Shown here piece by piece: positions 20,845 to 29,722 of a DNA stretch of 64,000 nt. Made by a program: the position numbers and the translations under genes. Below the pieces are notes generated by a model. It saw only the letters and a list, made by a program, of their open reading frames with translations, had not been told where the DNA came from and ran no database searches. How positions within the stretch are numbered: the first letter of the stretch is position 1; the number at the start of each line of letters is the position of its first letter. The DNA comes from Neobacillus ginsengisoli (lineage in GTDB: Bacteria > Bacillota > Bacilli > Bacillales_B > DSM-18226). The stretch spans positions 186,001 to 250,000 of the forward strand of contig NZ_JAUSTW010000003.1 of the NCBI RefSeq assembly GCF_030813055.1, written 5' to 3'.

Positions 20845-21862
20845 TTGTAACCACCTCCACTCCAACCTGCTGTGAACGAATATAGTCAATTGCTTTGTTA
20901 ACTTCTACATCGTCCCCATCCAGATGAATAAAGAGAGTTCCATATGAACCGCTTCGGGTCTGCGAAATTTTCCCCTGAAGGATATTAACCGTTACATTAT
21001 AATGGCGGATTACATTTGTAATTAGGGGCTGCTGGGTTGTTTCACCGATAAAGGTCAACTGTACCACCTGACCCGAATGGTAGCGTTCAAGCAAATGCTC
21101 AGCTGTTTCTTTTGTTTCTTCAGGCTCAGTGACTTGCTGGACAAATCGTTTTGTAATCGGCGCTTGAGGGTTTTTAAACACATCTAAAACCGGTCCGAGT
21201 TCAACGATTTTTCCACCTTCCATGACAGCAACCCGATGGCAAATTTTCCGGATAACATGCATTTCATGAGTAATCAAGACGATTGTCAAACCAAGCCTTT
21301 TGTTAATATCCACTAACAATTCCAAAATAGAATCGGTCGTTTGTGGATCAAGTGCTGAGGTTGCTTCGTCACAAAGTAAAACCTTCGGGTTATTGGCCAG
21401 AGCCCTGGCAATCCCCACTCTTTGCTTTTGTCCGCCGCTCAGCTGTGACGGGTAAGCATTTTCTCTTCCCTCTAAACCAACCAGTTTAATAAGCTCATTA
21501 ACTTTCTTCATCCGTTCAGGGCCTTTGACACCGGCAATTTCCAAAGGAAAAGCAATATTTTCCCTTACAGTCCTTGACCAAAGCAAATTAAAATGTTGAA
21601 ATATCATACTAATTTCTTGGCGTGCCAGGCGCAAGTCCCTGCCTTTTATCTCAGAAATTACTCGTCCTGCCACTGTAATGGAACCATTAGTCGGAAGCTC
21701 CAGCCCGTTTAACATTCGAATTAAGGTACTCTTTCCTGCTCCGCTATATCCAATTACCCCGAATATTTCACCCTCATTGATTTCCAGGTTTACTTCGTCT
21801 ACCGCTTTTAGTTGTCCCTGTTTGGAAGGATAAAACTTTTGGACATTTTTGATTGATATCAT
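20837..21862 (-). CDS. metN: Methionine ABC transporter ATPase MetN
   Basis: 341 residues. Walker A GYSGAGKST (about residues 38-46), signature LSGGQKQR, Walker B VLLCDEATSALD and switch LITHEMHV are present. A C-terminal NIL domain (about residues 265-341) would bind methionine for feedback control. GTAGGTGAG precedes the ATG. First gene of metNPQ; the upstream 417 bases hold the S-box and promoter. Confidence 0.96.
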   Translation of the reverse strand: MISIKNVQKFYPSKQGQLKAVDEVNLEINEGEIFGVIGYSGAGKSTLIRMLNGLELPTNGSITVAGRVISEIKGRDLRLARQEISMIFQHFNLLWSRTVRENIAFPLEIAGVKGPERMKKVNELIKLVGLEGRENAYPSQLSGGQKQRVGIARALANNPKVLLCDEATSALDPQTTDSILELLVDINKRLGLTIVLITHEMHVIRKICHRVAVMEGGKIVELGPVLDVFKNPQAPITKRFVQQVTEPEETKETAEHLLERYHSGQVVQLTFIGETTQQPLITNVIRHYNVTVNILQGKISQTRSGSYGTLFIHLDGDDVEVNKAIDYIRSQQVGVEVVTNE

Positions 21863-21983
21863 TGACTCACCTACTTTTTACCCGTTTTATGTGGAATTTC
21901 ATCATTATTGCAAAAATTCCGACCGCTTCTAATCATTTAAATATAGGCTTTGACTATTTAATGCAAAACATTCTATTATTTTA

Positions 21984-22020
21984 GAAAAATAAAAAGCCTT
22001 TCTGCATAGGCAGAAAGGCA
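21984..22020 (-). terminator. SAM-I riboswitch terminator hairpin for metNPQ
   Basis: Minus strand: TGCCTTTCTGC-CTAT-GCAGAAAGGC followed by TTTTTATTTTT; lies between the aptamer and metN. Confidence 0.9.
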
Positions 22021-22035
22021 TTATTAAAATAGTCC

Positions 22036-22146
22036 TTTCTCCCATCTCCCAAAGCTAACGCTTTGTGTGAATTGGCACCATTTCAATAAATATTGACGGT
22101 TGCCGGGTTTCATCGGGCACATCCCTCCACCTCTCTCGATAAGAGC
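22036..22146 (-). promoter_or_regulatory. SAM-I (S-box) riboswitch aptamer ahead of metNPQ
   Basis: Minus-strand landmarks: CTCTTATCGAGAG (P1 region), GGTGGAGGGA, GATGAAACCCGGCAACC, AATGGTGCCAATTC, and GGGAGATGGGAGA. These are hallmark S-box blocks. Binding of S-adenosylmethionine favours the downstream terminator, so methionine uptake is off when SAM is plentiful. Confidence 0.95.
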
Positions 22147-22209
22147 TTTTCGCATCTATATTCAATTTATAAGTTAAATGATTTAAGAAATTATTTTATT
22201 ACAAAAGCT

Positions 22210-22238
22210 ATCGTAACATGGATAAAATGTAGTGTCAA
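22210..22238 (-). promoter_or_regulatory. Sigma-A promoter of metNPQ
   Basis: Minus strand TTGACA (22233-22238), 17-base spacer, TACGAT (22210-22215), ending about 60 bases before the S-box. Confidence 0.75.
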
Positions 22239-22279
22239 CGTAATTTTCTACATTTTTCGCACTATTATTATTGGGAAAT

Positions 22280-23596
22280 TTATGCTTTTGCAGTTATTGA
22301 AGTTAAACCTGTTGCTGCTTCAATGGCAGTTTCCAAGTCTTCAATTAGATCCTCGACATTCTCAATACCAATAGACAGACGGATTAAATCCTCTGAGACG
22401 CCTGATGCCTTTAGACCTTCCGCATCTAATTGCTGATGGGTCGTACTTGCAGGGTGAATAATTAAACTTTTCGCGTCCCCAACATTGGCTACATGTGCCC
22501 ATAAAGTAATCGAATCGATTAATTTAGCTCCCGCTTCTCTTCCGCCCTTAATACCGAAAACAACAATCGATCCTGCTCCTTTTGGCAGGTATTTTTGCGC
22601 CAATTCATAATTAGGGTGGGAGGAGTGCCCCGGATAGGATACCCATTCAACCGCAGGATGACTTAACAAATATTCCACTACCTTCTTTGTATTGGCCACG
22701 TGCTCTTTCATCCGGACATGCAGTGTTTCAAGTCCAAGGGTAAACAGGAACGCATTTTGCGGACTTAAAGAGGGCCCAAGGTCACGGAGAAGCTGCACAC
22801 GTGCTTTAATAATATACGCAGCTGCACCCAAGCTACGGGCATAAACAAGATTATGATAGCTAGCATCCGGTGTTGTAAAGCCGGGGAATTTCCGTGAATT
22901 CCAATCAAACTTACCGCCGTCTACGATCACACCGCCTGTTGTTGTTCCATTCCCCAAAAGCCATTTTGTAGCAGAATGGACAACAATATTTGCACCGTAT
23001 TCAATTGGTCTGCATAAATAAGGGGTCGCAAAAGTATTATCAATAATCAACGGAATACCCGCTTCATGGGCCACTTCCGCTATTTTTTCAATATCTAAAA
23101 CCTGTAAGCTTGGATTACCGATTGTTTCTGCAAATACTGCTTTTGTTTTTTCCGTAATCGCCTCTCGGAAGTTTTCAGGTTTCTCAGGGTCAACAAATTT
23201 CACCTTGATTCCATACTTAGGAAGGGTAACAGCAAATAGATTATACGTTCCTCCATAGAGGGTAGAAGCAGATACAATTTCGTCTCCTGCCTCGGCAATA
23301 TTTAAAATCGCTAGCGTGATAGCAGCCATTCCGCTCGCAACCGCAAGGGCTCCAACTCCGCCCTCCAACAAAGCCACTCTTTCTTCAAAAACGGTTGTGG
23401 TTGGATTATGAATCCGAGTGTATATGTACCCTGTTTCACTCAAAGCAAACAAATTGGCGGCATGCTCCGTACTTTTAAATTGATAGGCATTGTTTTGATA
23501 AATCGGAACAGCGCGGGCGCCCGTTACTGGATCTGGTGCAAGGCCACCATGTACACTTAATGTTTCAAATCGATACTTCTTTTGGTTCTCTCCCAT
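22280..23596 (-). CDS. metY: O-acetylhomoserine (thiol)-lyase / homocysteine synthase
   Basis: 438-residue PLP enzyme of the Cys/Met metabolism family. It makes homocysteine from O-acetylhomoserine and sulfide. The PLP lysine is in [13 protein letters not shown] (about residue 210) and the tyrosine-arginine pair in [11 protein letters not shown]. Length above 420 and the inserted loop fit MetY rather than MetI/MetC. The ATG at 23596 follows AAGGAGG; a longer frame to 23668 would run into the riboswitch terminator. Controlled by its own SAM-I riboswitch. Confidence 0.92.
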   Translation of the reverse strand: MGENQKKYRFETLSVHGGLAPDPVTGARAVPIYQNNAYQFKSTEHAANLFALSETGYIYTRIHNPTTTVFEERVALLEGGVGALAVASGMAAITLAILNIAEAGDEIVSASTLYGGTYNLFAVTLPKYGIKVKFVDPEKPENFREAITEKTKAVFAETIGNPSLQVLDIEKIAEVAHEAGIPLIIDNTFATPYLCRPIEYGANIVVHSATKWLLGNGTTTGGVIVDGGKFDWNSRKFPGFTTPDASYHNLVYARSLGAAAYIIKARVQLLRDLGPSLSPQNAFLFTLGLETLHVRMKEHVANTKKVVEYLLSHPAVEWVSYPGHSSHPNYELAQKYLPKGAGSIVVFGIKGGREAGAKLIDSITLWAHVANVGDAKSLIIHPASTTHQQLDAEGLKASGVSEDLIRLSIGIENVEDLIEDLETAIEAATGLTSITAKA

Positions 23597-23654
23597 ACGT
23601 TTTTCCTCCTTCATTTTTGTAGAATGAAAAATCATTATGTTAATCACCTGAATA

Positions 23655-23716
23655 CAAAAAAAAACCACTTCATTAGAAGAGGGAGCTTCTCTTCTTATCT
23701 TTCAGAGCTAGTGGTC
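23655..23716 (-). terminator. SAM-I riboswitch terminator for metY
   Basis: Minus strand: ACCACT...AGAAGAG-AAGCTCC-CTCTTCT...AGTGGT then nine T. The outer ACCACT/AGTGGT and inner AAGAGA-type arms make a long terminator stem overlapping the aptamer's 3' end. Confidence 0.8.
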
Positions 23717-23796
23717 TACTGGAATTAGCACCGTGTCTTCAACAGGTTGCGGGGCATCACAGGGCCAGTCCCTCCGCACTCTTGATAAGAGTTGTT
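23694..23796 (-). promoter_or_regulatory. SAM-I (S-box) riboswitch aptamer ahead of metY
   Basis: Minus-strand blocks CTCTTATCAAGAG, GCGGAGGGACTGGCCC, GATGCCCCGCAACC, CACGGTGCTAATTCC and CTCTGAAAGATAAGAAG follow the S-box order. Confidence 0.95.
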
Positions 23797-23822
23797 TCTA
23801 TTATTAATTGAATATTCAAAAA

Positions 23823-23852
23823 ATAATACGCTGAATTGCCAATAATAGTCAA
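23823..23852 (-). promoter_or_regulatory. Sigma-A promoter of metY
   Basis: Minus strand TTGACT (23847-23852), 18-base spacer, TATTAT (23823-23828), about 30 bases before the aptamer. Confidence 0.65.
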
Positions 23853-23860
23853 TCTTTTAA

Positions 23861-24217
23861 TTAAATTATTTGATCAAGCTCATTCCCTACTTTAGTTAGA
23901 TAAAAAATTGATTCTAGCATTAAAATAGTACGAAATGGTGCTTTAACCTTTAGCCGGCCTATCTTAACGAGAAACCGCAATTTTTCCTTCCCTTCAAGCA
24001 ACTGCTGAATTGCAGATCCCTCTCCTTCAATCTCACATGCTAGGAATTTCTCCCCAGTATCATGAAGCCATGAAAACTCCCCATTTATTAAAGCAATAGG
24101 AACCGTTTTGGGGCCGCTAATAAAATGAATCATTAATTTATCTGTACTTTGTATTAATTGAAGAACATGCTTCCGCTCTTTTATAGTCTGAAGAAAGGTT
24201 TGAATCGTTTCAATCAT
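23861..24217 (-). CDS. yusD: YusD-like protein
   Basis: 118 residues, small and soluble, resembling an SCP2-type lipid-binding fold (alternating strands around VPIALINGEFSWLHDTGEK, then a C-terminal helix FRTILMLESIFYLTKVG). It occupies the B. subtilis yusD position between the met genes and yusE. The ATG at 24217 follows GGAG with 8-base spacing; two GTGs at 24226/24223 precede it. Identification rests mainly on position; function unknown. Confidence 0.65.
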   Translation of the reverse strand: MIETIQTFLQTIKERKHVLQLIQSTDKLMIHFISGPKTVPIALINGEFSWLHDTGEKFLACEIEGEGSAIQQLLEGKEKLRFLVKIGRLKVKAPFRTILMLESIFYLTKVGNELDQII

Positions 24218-24240
24218 ATCCACCACTCCAGTCTTCTTGC

Positions 24241-24469
24241 TTATATCAAACTATTCACCAAAAAGACTCTATATCCTTTTAAAAGTGTTCGACAATAACC
24301 AACGCTCTCCTTAGACTTTCGAGAAATTACTTCCAATTTAGGCGAAATCAATGATAATTCATGAAGAAATAACTCTAAAATACTCGGAATCGAGGGTAAA
24401 AATAGTGGATTGTTCTTGAAGTGGGCTCTGAGGGACAAACCTGTTAGGTTAGCTATTGGATAGCCATAG
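24241..24469. other. Gap between yusD and yusE, no supported gene
   Basis: About 230 bases with an open minus-strand frame whose only start lies inside the yusE terminator and has no ribosome site. I see no confident homology; it may be a decayed gene. Confidence 0.45.
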
Positions 24470-24498
24470 TAAAAACAGATGCTTGTTTGCATCTGCTT
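24470..24498 (-). terminator. Intrinsic terminator of yusF-yusE
   Basis: Minus strand GCAGATGC-AAACAA-GCATCTG then TTTTTA, immediately after the yusE stop. Confidence 0.85.
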
Positions 24499-24806
24499 TA
24501 TAATAAAAGTTCTTTTATTTTCTCATACAGGTATGGGACTGAGTGGAACGCATAAACCATTTCGACCACTTGCCCATTCTTAATAAATAGTAAGCAAGGA
24601 ACACTTTCGACTGCGAAGCCTTTCGCGAAATCAGGGTGGTAGTTTAAGTTCATTTTACCCAGATCTACATTTACCATTTCTCTGATGATTTCGAGCATCC
24701 TGGAGGCGACCTGACATGTCCCGCATAAAGGCGTATAAAAATAAACGATTCCGGACGATTTATTTTCAATAAATGATACTAACTCTTCTCTAGTCCATTC
24801 TTCCAT
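24498..24806 (-). CDS. yusE: Thioredoxin-like protein YusE
   Basis: 102 residues with a thioredoxin fold: active-site CGTC in YTPLCGTCQVA (about residues 27-30) and cis-Pro in VESVPCLLFIKNG. This is a probable cytoplasmic thiol-disulfide protein. The ATG at 24806 is preceded by GAGG. The frame overlaps the end of yusF by a few bases if the upstream TTG is used. Same gene order as B. subtilis. Confidence 0.87.
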   Translation of the reverse strand: MEEWTREELVSFIENKSSGIVYFYTPLCGTCQVASRMLEIIREMVNVDLGKMNLNYHPDFAKGFAVESVPCLLFIKNGQVVEMVYAFHSVPYLYEKIKELLL

Positions 24807-24817
24807 CTTAAAAAGCC

Positions 24818-25174
24818 TCAGCAATTCTCAAGATATTGAGTATGAACGTCGATATTTGCACTTAAGAGAACGGTAGCAAGATGCTTTACAGGAGCTGTTG
24901 CTACTTCCCGATACATCCGATCAATATATAAGTGCTCTGCATGCGGGAACTCCCGTTTAAACTGCTTGCGGAGCTTTTCGCCAGCTTCATCCGCATCTAC
25001 AAGAATATAGACCTCTTTGTCTTCAAGGAAATCGATCAATTCATCTAATTTTGTGATACTGATCGTTCCATTTGTGCAGATGATTTCAACAGGTTCCTTT
25101 ACAATACTCTTTACCTTTTTTTTATCTGACTTGCCTTCGACAATAAGAACTTTGTCAACATACGAATCATTCAT
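24818..25174 (-). CDS. yusF: Toprim-domain protein YusF
   Basis: 118-residue small Toprim protein. The catalytic Glu is in VLIVEGKSDKKKV (residues 8-20) and the DxD motif in YILVDADEAGEKLRKQF (about residues 56-72). Stand-alone Toprim proteins of this type are thought to act as nucleases or in RNA processing, as with RNase M5; the exact role is unknown. GGTGATCGAAT precedes the ATG. Confidence 0.88.
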   Translation of the reverse strand: MNDSYVDKVLIVEGKSDKKKVKSIVKEPVEIICTNGTISITKLDELIDFLEDKEVYILVDADEAGEKLRKQFKREFPHAEHLYIDRMYREVATAPVKHLATVLLSANIDVHTQYLENC

Positions 25175-25395
25175 ATTCGATCACCTATGAAAAGAAGTTG
25201 TTTGTTTTCTGTTAACATATTCCAAAGTTTCAATAACGTGTGCCTTCTTATTAGTATGTTAACTATATCATTATTGTTATTTTAAGAATAGGGATTTGCT
25301 TAGGTTTTCGGATTTGTAAAGTCCAATCAGCTTTTTATCCTTAGCACATTTTATTACAGCATGCCCTAAATTAGGACAAGAAAAAGTGGAAAAAA
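25175..25395. other. Intergenic stretch upstream of yusF
   Basis: No gene recognised. B. subtilis has yusG between yusF and gcvH; no trace of it is visible here. A truncated family-A repeat follows at 25396. Confidence 0.5.
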
Positions 25396-25433
25396 CAAGA
25401 AAAGCGGATTCGCCCGTTTAGCGCTAGACAGTT
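25396..25433 (+). repeat. Family-A intergenic repeat, minimal copy
   Basis: Reads AAGAAAAGCGGATTCGCCCG then TTTAGCGCTAGACAGTT: the left end and the right end of the repeat joined with the roughly 110-base core missing, as expected from an internal deletion. Confidence 0.6.
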
Positions 25434-25445
25434 CTCTAGGTATAG

Positions 25446-25476
25446 AAAAAGCACCTTGAAAATACAGGTGCTTTTG
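25446..25476 (-). terminator. Intrinsic terminator of gcvH
   Basis: AAAAGCACCTT/GGTGCTTTT type hairpin with loop GAAAATACA just beyond the gcvH stop. Confidence 0.8.
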
Positions 25477-25484
25477 ATCTCATT

Positions 25485-25868
25485 TTAGTCTTCTTTAATC
25501 ATTTCTTCATATTGTTCAGCAGTCATTAATTTATCCAATTCGCTGCTGTCAGAAACTTCAATAACAATCATCCATGCTTTTTCATATGGAGATTCGTTCA
25601 CAAACTCAGGGCTGTCACTTAAATCTTCGTTAACTTCGACAACCTTGCCGCTAACAGGAGCATAAAGCTCGGAAACCGTTTTAACAGATTCAACACTGCC
25701 AAATGGCTCATCCGCTTTTACTTCATCGCCGACTTCAGGAAGCTCAACAAATACGATATCTCCCAGTTCGTGCTGTGCAAAATGAGTAATCCCAACACGC
25801 ACTTTTTCCCCTTCAGCTTTTACCCATTCATGTTCCTCAGAATAACGTAAATCCTGTGGTGTAGTCAT
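25485..25868 (-). CDS. gcvH: Glycine cleavage system H protein
   Basis: 127 residues with the lipoyl-lysine in [15 protein letters not shown] (Lys about residue 63). It carries the aminomethyl group between P, T and L proteins. In Bacillus GcvH is also the intermediate octanoyl carrier for lipoate synthesis, fitting with lipA at 6774. GGAGGGATTTTTTT precedes the ATG. It stands alone with its own terminator. Confidence 0.96.
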   Translation of the reverse strand: MTTPQDLRYSEEHEWVKAEGEKVRVGITHFAQHELGDIVFVELPEVGDEVKADEPFGSVESVKTVSELYAPVSGKVVEVNEDLSDSPEFVNESPYEKAWMIVIEVSDSSELDKLMTAEQYEEMIKED

Positions 25869-25957
25869 AAAAAAATCCCTCCATAAATTTAATAAAAATC
25901 TATCATCGATAAAATCGATTACACTATGTAAGAAGTTGAAGAGAGTGGTTTAAGCTC

Positions 25958-26314
25958 TTACAGCCACTTTTCCTCGTACTCAGCTTCTTTAAAACCCACC
26001 GTTACCTTTTCACCATCAGTTAGAATTGGTCTTTTGATTAACATTCCATCTGATGCAAGTAAGTCGAGGAGTTCATCATCTGTAGCTGACTTCATTTTAT
26101 CCTTTATACCTAATTCACGGTATTTTAAACCGCTGGTATTAAAGAATTTTTTTAAATCCAAGCCGCTTTTTTGATAAAATTCCCTTAAATCCTCACGAGA
26201 CGGGGGATTCTCAACAATATGTATTTCTTTGTAGGAAAGATGCTGAGCATCCAGCCATTTCTTCGCATTTCGACATGTACCGCATTTCGGATACCAGTAA
26301 AAAGTCAAAGACAT
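25958..26314 (-). CDS. yusI: ArsC/Spx-family protein YusI
   Basis: 118 residues. The N-terminal CxxC (WYPKCGTCRNAKKWL, Cys residues 10 and 13) and the RPI motif (LIKRPILTDGEKVTVGF) are the marks of the ArsC/YffB/Spx family. Not Spx itself (Spx has a different C-terminus). Likely a thiol-dependent reductase of unknown substrate. The ATG at 26314 has AGGTG upstream; the GTG at 26323 overlaps that site. Confidence 0.87.
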   Translation of the reverse strand: MSLTFYWYPKCGTCRNAKKWLDAQHLSYKEIHIVENPPSREDLREFYQKSGLDLKKFFNTSGLKYRELGIKDKMKSATDDELLDLLASDGMLIKRPILTDGEKVTVGFKEAEYEEKWL

Positions 26315-26498
26315 CTGTTTCACCTACCCTTAAAACCTAAAAATCAATAACGTTTCCCTATCAATTGAATAGTATCATATCAATGTCGAAATTCCTAACA
26401 GTAGGACCCGACAAAAAAACCGTATATTAGAAAATTTTCGACTTCATTTACAAAAAATCCTTCTCGATTCCTTAATTATTTTTCTATAAAACGAATAA

Positions 26499-26527
26499 GG
26501 AGGCTGACCTAAATAAGCCAGCCTCCA
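26499..26527 (-). terminator. Likely terminator of the fad operon
   Basis: GGAGGCTG and CAGCCTCC arms a few bases past the fadE stop; the T-run is weak, so efficiency is uncertain. Confidence 0.6.
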
Positions 26528-26532
26528 TGATA

Positions 26533-28317
26533 TTAAACAATATAGCGTTCAGCTTCAATTAATACATCTGCAGCTTCACGTTTTTTCGCAATTACATTAA
26601 TTGGTGTATGACGAGTAAATTTGCGAAGAGCGGACATCATCATGCGAAGGGTATCTCCATGTTCAACTGCGACTAGTGTTTCTTTTGCATCCTGCTCAAT
26701 TTGATTAAAGGCTTCCTGGCAGAAGATTTGCGTATAAAGAAGCTTTTGTTTGCTCTTTTCTAGGCCCTCTTTTGCAATCGCCTTTTCTGTACGTAATACG
26801 ACTGATTCCATTGCATAGGCATTAGAAACGATATCAGCTATATTCACGAAGATTTCCTGCTCTTTTTCAATCGCTTTGCCATATTTTTGAGCAGCTAATC
26901 CAGCCGCAAGCAAGCCGATTTTCTTCGCGTTTTTCACTAAATATTTCTCTTGGGCTAATGGCTCATCACCAGGCTCTTCAGGCATAAGCATCATTAGTTC
27001 TTCCTGAAGGGCCATGGCTTTTTGGAATAATGGAAGCTCTCCCTTCATCGCTTTACGTAAATAGGTCCCTAGCACCAACAGGCGGTTAATTTCATTTGTT
27101 CCCTCGAAAATACGGTTAATACGGGAATCACGGTACGCTCTTTCAATAGCATACTCCTGCATAAAGCCGTATCCACCGTGAATTTGGACGCCTTCATCGA
27201 CAACATAGTCTAATACTTCACTATTAAAGAATTTATTTAATGAACACTCAATTGCATATTCTGCAATCGAATTAGCAACCTTTTTGATATCTTTTGCTTC
27301 TTCCTCAGTAAGCCTTCCTTGGTTATCCTCAAATAAACCAATCGTACGGTATACTGAGCTTTCTGCAGCATAAATTTTGGATGCCATTGTACCGAATTTT
27401 TCTTTTGTTAAATTGAACTGGGCAATTGGTGTTTTGAATTGCTTACGGCCGTTTGCATATTTAACCGTGATTTCAAAGGCATTCTTAGAACCGCCAACCC
27501 CGCCGACTGCCAGCTTATAACGTCCGATGTTTAAGATATTAAAAGCAATAACGTGACCCTTACCAAATTCACCTAGGAGATTTTCTACCGGAACCTGCAC
27601 ATCCTCTAAAATAAGCGTTCGAGTAGAAGAGCTCTTAATTCCCATTTTCTTCTCTTCAGCACCGGTAGAAACTCCGGAGAACTCTCTTTCCACAATGAAG
27701 GCTGTGAAGTGCTCACCATCAACCTTTGCATAAACGACAAAAACATCAGCAAAGCCGGCATTTGTAATCCATTGCTTTTCACCGTTAAGGATATAGTGTG
27801 TACCGGCAGCATTTAATCTAGCTGTTGTTTTCGCACCAAGGGCATCGGAACCAGAACCCGGCTCAGTTAATGCGTAAGCAGCAAGTTTTTCACCTGATGC
27901 AAGCGAGGGCAAATATCTTCTTTTTTGATCATCATTCCCGAATAATACGATAGGCAAGGATCCAATACCGACGTGAGCACCGTAAGAAAGTGAGAATCCG
28001 CCAGCCTTTGACATTTTTTCCGTAATGAGTGAAGATGTTATTTTATCCAGTCCCAAACCGTCAAATTCTTCAGGTACATCGGCTGCTAATAGACCAAGGT
28101 CGCCCATTTCCTTTAAAAGCTTTACCGTACGGTCAAATTCATGGTGTTCTAAATGTTCGATTTGCGGAAGAACTTTGTTTTCAACAAAATCTTCAGCTGT
28201 TTTTCCAATCATTACGTGCTCATCAGAAAAGTCCTCCGGGGTAAAAATACGATCATAAGAAATATCTTCAATTAAAAAGCTTCCGCCTTTAATAATTTTT
28301 TCAGTTTGATTTGACAT
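26533..28317 (-). CDS. fadE: Acyl-CoA dehydrogenase FadE
   Basis: 594-residue FAD enzyme catalysing the first step of fatty acyl-CoA beta-oxidation. The flavin/substrate motif YALTEPGSGSDALGAK (about residues 145-160), GEKQWITNAGFADVF, the central HGGYGFMQEY and the RINRIFEGTNEINR region with the catalytic Glu are visible. A C-terminal extension (about residues 420-594) is normal for this long subfamily. GGAGGAAATAAAATG-type start. Third gene of fadN-fadA-fadE. Confidence 0.94.
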   Translation of the reverse strand: MSNQTEKIIKGGSFLIEDISYDRIFTPEDFSDEHVMIGKTAEDFVENKVLPQIEHLEHHEFDRTVKLLKEMGDLGLLAADVPEEFDGLGLDKITSSLITEKMSKAGGFSLSYGAHVGIGSLPIVLFGNDDQKRRYLPSLASGEKLAAYALTEPGSGSDALGAKTTARLNAAGTHYILNGEKQWITNAGFADVFVVYAKVDGEHFTAFIVEREFSGVSTGAEEKKMGIKSSSTRTLILEDVQVPVENLLGEFGKGHVIAFNILNIGRYKLAVGGVGGSKNAFEITVKYANGRKQFKTPIAQFNLTKEKFGTMASKIYAAESSVYRTIGLFEDNQGRLTEEEAKDIKKVANSIAEYAIECSLNKFFNSEVLDYVVDEGVQIHGGYGFMQEYAIERAYRDSRINRIFEGTNEINRLLVLGTYLRKAMKGELPLFQKAMALQEELMMLMPEEPGDEPLAQEKYLVKNAKKIGLLAAGLAAQKYGKAIEKEQEIFVNIADIVSNAYAMESVVLRTEKAIAKEGLEKSKQKLLYTQIFCQEAFNQIEQDAKETLVAVEHGDTLRMMMSALRKFTRHTPINVIAKKREAADVLIEAERYIV

Positions 28318-28388
28318 TTTATTTCCTCCTAATCTTTTATCTTGCTATTAGGTCCAATAAGGGAATATGCTTCCACCCCTAATTCTTC

Positions 28389-29564
28389 TTAAAGTAATTC
28401 AAACACTCCGGCAGCACCCATGCCGCCGCCGATACACATCGTTACGACACCAAATTGCTCGTTTCTCCGTTTTAACTCATGAATAAGTGATAATGTAAGT
28501 TTGGCGCCTGTACAGCCTAGCGGATGTCCGAGGGCGATTGCACCGCCGTTGACATTTACTTTCTCTTCATTTAGGCCAAGTTCGCGAATAACCTGAATCG
28601 ACTGCGAAGCAAAGGCTTCATTTAATTCGAACAAGTTGATATCGGATAATTCTAAACCTGCCAGCTTCACAGCTTTTGGTACGGCGACAACAGGACCGAC
28701 ACCCATAATTTCCGGTGGTACCCCACCAACCGCAAACGATCTGAATTTCGCTAGAGGCATAAGACCAAGGGCTTCTGCCTTTTCACGGTCCATTACCATC
28801 ACTGCTGCAGCCCCGTCACTTGTTTGTGAGGCATTTCCTGCCGTAACTGAACCTGTTACAGAAAAAGCCGGGCGAAGCTTTGCCAGTGATTGAAGGTTCG
28901 TATCCGGGCGAACTCCTTCATCCTGAGAAAATTGAATTGTTTTTTCAACGATTTTATTGTCTTTTCCAACAGAGCGGGAGGTAACATCTACGGGAACAAT
29001 TTCATCCACGAATTTTCCTTCTTGAATCGCTCTTGCAGCACGCTGGTGGCTTCTCACGGCAAATGCGTCCTGGTCTTCACGGGAAATGCCGTATTTCTTG
29101 GCAACTTCTTCGGCTGTGTGACCCATTCCCATATAGTATTGCGGTGCTGTTTCTGCCAATTTTACGTTCGGACGAACGACATGCCCCATCATCGGAATAA
29201 GGCTCATTGATTCTGCTCCGCCTGCGATAGCTGTATCCGTATGGCCAAGCATAATTCCTTGTGCCGCATAGGCAATTGCCTGCAGTCCTGAAGAACAAAA
29301 ACGATTAATTGTGATCGCAGGAACCGTATATGGAAGTCCTGCCAATGCCCCGATGTTACGGGCCATATTGTTTCCTTGTTCCGCTTCCGGCATCGCGCAG
29401 CCAATGATTAGATCATCGATATTTCCTTCATAATTTCCGGCACGCTTTAATGTTTCTCTTACAACCAATGCTCCTAAATCATCAGGGCGAACATGGGCAA
29501 GCGTTCCTTTCTTCGCCTTGCCCACCGGGGTCCGAGCTCCGGCCACGATTACCGCTTCTCTCAT
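28389..29564 (-). CDS. fadA: 3-ketoacyl-CoA thiolase FadA
   Basis: 391 residues. Active-site Cys in [12 protein letters not shown] (about residue 90), His in [14 protein letters not shown] and second Cys in [10 protein letters not shown]. It performs the last beta-oxidation step, releasing acetyl-CoA. AGAGGG precedes the ATG. It lies between fadN and fadE; a family-B structured repeat occupies the fadN-fadA gap. Confidence 0.95.
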   Translation of the reverse strand: MREAVIVAGARTPVGKAKKGTLAHVRPDDLGALVVRETLKRAGNYEGNIDDLIIGCAMPEAEQGNNMARNIGALAGLPYTVPAITINRFCSSGLQAIAYAAQGIMLGHTDTAIAGGAESMSLIPMMGHVVRPNVKLAETAPQYYMGMGHTAEEVAKKYGISREDQDAFAVRSHQRAARAIQEGKFVDEIVPVDVTSRSVGKDNKIVEKTIQFSQDEGVRPDTNLQSLAKLRPAFSVTGSVTAGNASQTSDGAAAVMVMDREKAEALGLMPLAKFRSFAVGGVPPEIMGVGPVVAVPKAVKLAGLELSDINLFELNEAFASQSIQVIRELGLNEEKVNVNGGAIALGHPLGCTGAKLTLSLIHELKRRNEQFGVVTMCIGGGMGAAGVFELL

Positions 29565-29599
29565 GAAAGTACCCTCTCTTTCTTTTAATCTATTAATTT

Positions 29600-29722
29600 T
29601 GTCTAGCTTCAGCGCCTAGCCCCTCGAGGTCGCTTCGGTCCTGACAATGAAGTCAAAAAACATGACTTCACCGTCAGGCCCTCCAGCGCTTGTCGGGGCT
29701 GACCAAGGCGCTTACGCTTTTC
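29600..29722 (-). repeat. Family-B structured intergenic repeat, copy 2
   Basis: Minus-strand reading starts AAAAGCGTAAGCGCCTTGG, then CAGCCCCGACA, a central hairpin TGACGGTGAAGTCA-type arm / TGACTTCATTGTCA, then CGAGGGGCTAGGCGCTGAAGC and TAGACAAA. Ends match copy 1 at 14935; the central stem differs in sequence but not in shape. Located inside the fadN-fadA gap, co-oriented with the operon. Confidence 0.82.

Noticed and set aside
24241..24492. Open minus-strand frame of 83 codons between yusD and yusE
   Set aside because: Its start codon lies inside the yusE terminator hairpin, there is no ribosome binding site, and the protein resembles nothing I recognise.
28025..28258. Plus-strand frames opposite fadE, fadA and fadN (also 31439-31816 and 31944-32177)
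   Set aside because: They lie wholly within strongly supported genes on the other strand, lack ribosome sites and have frame-shadow composition.
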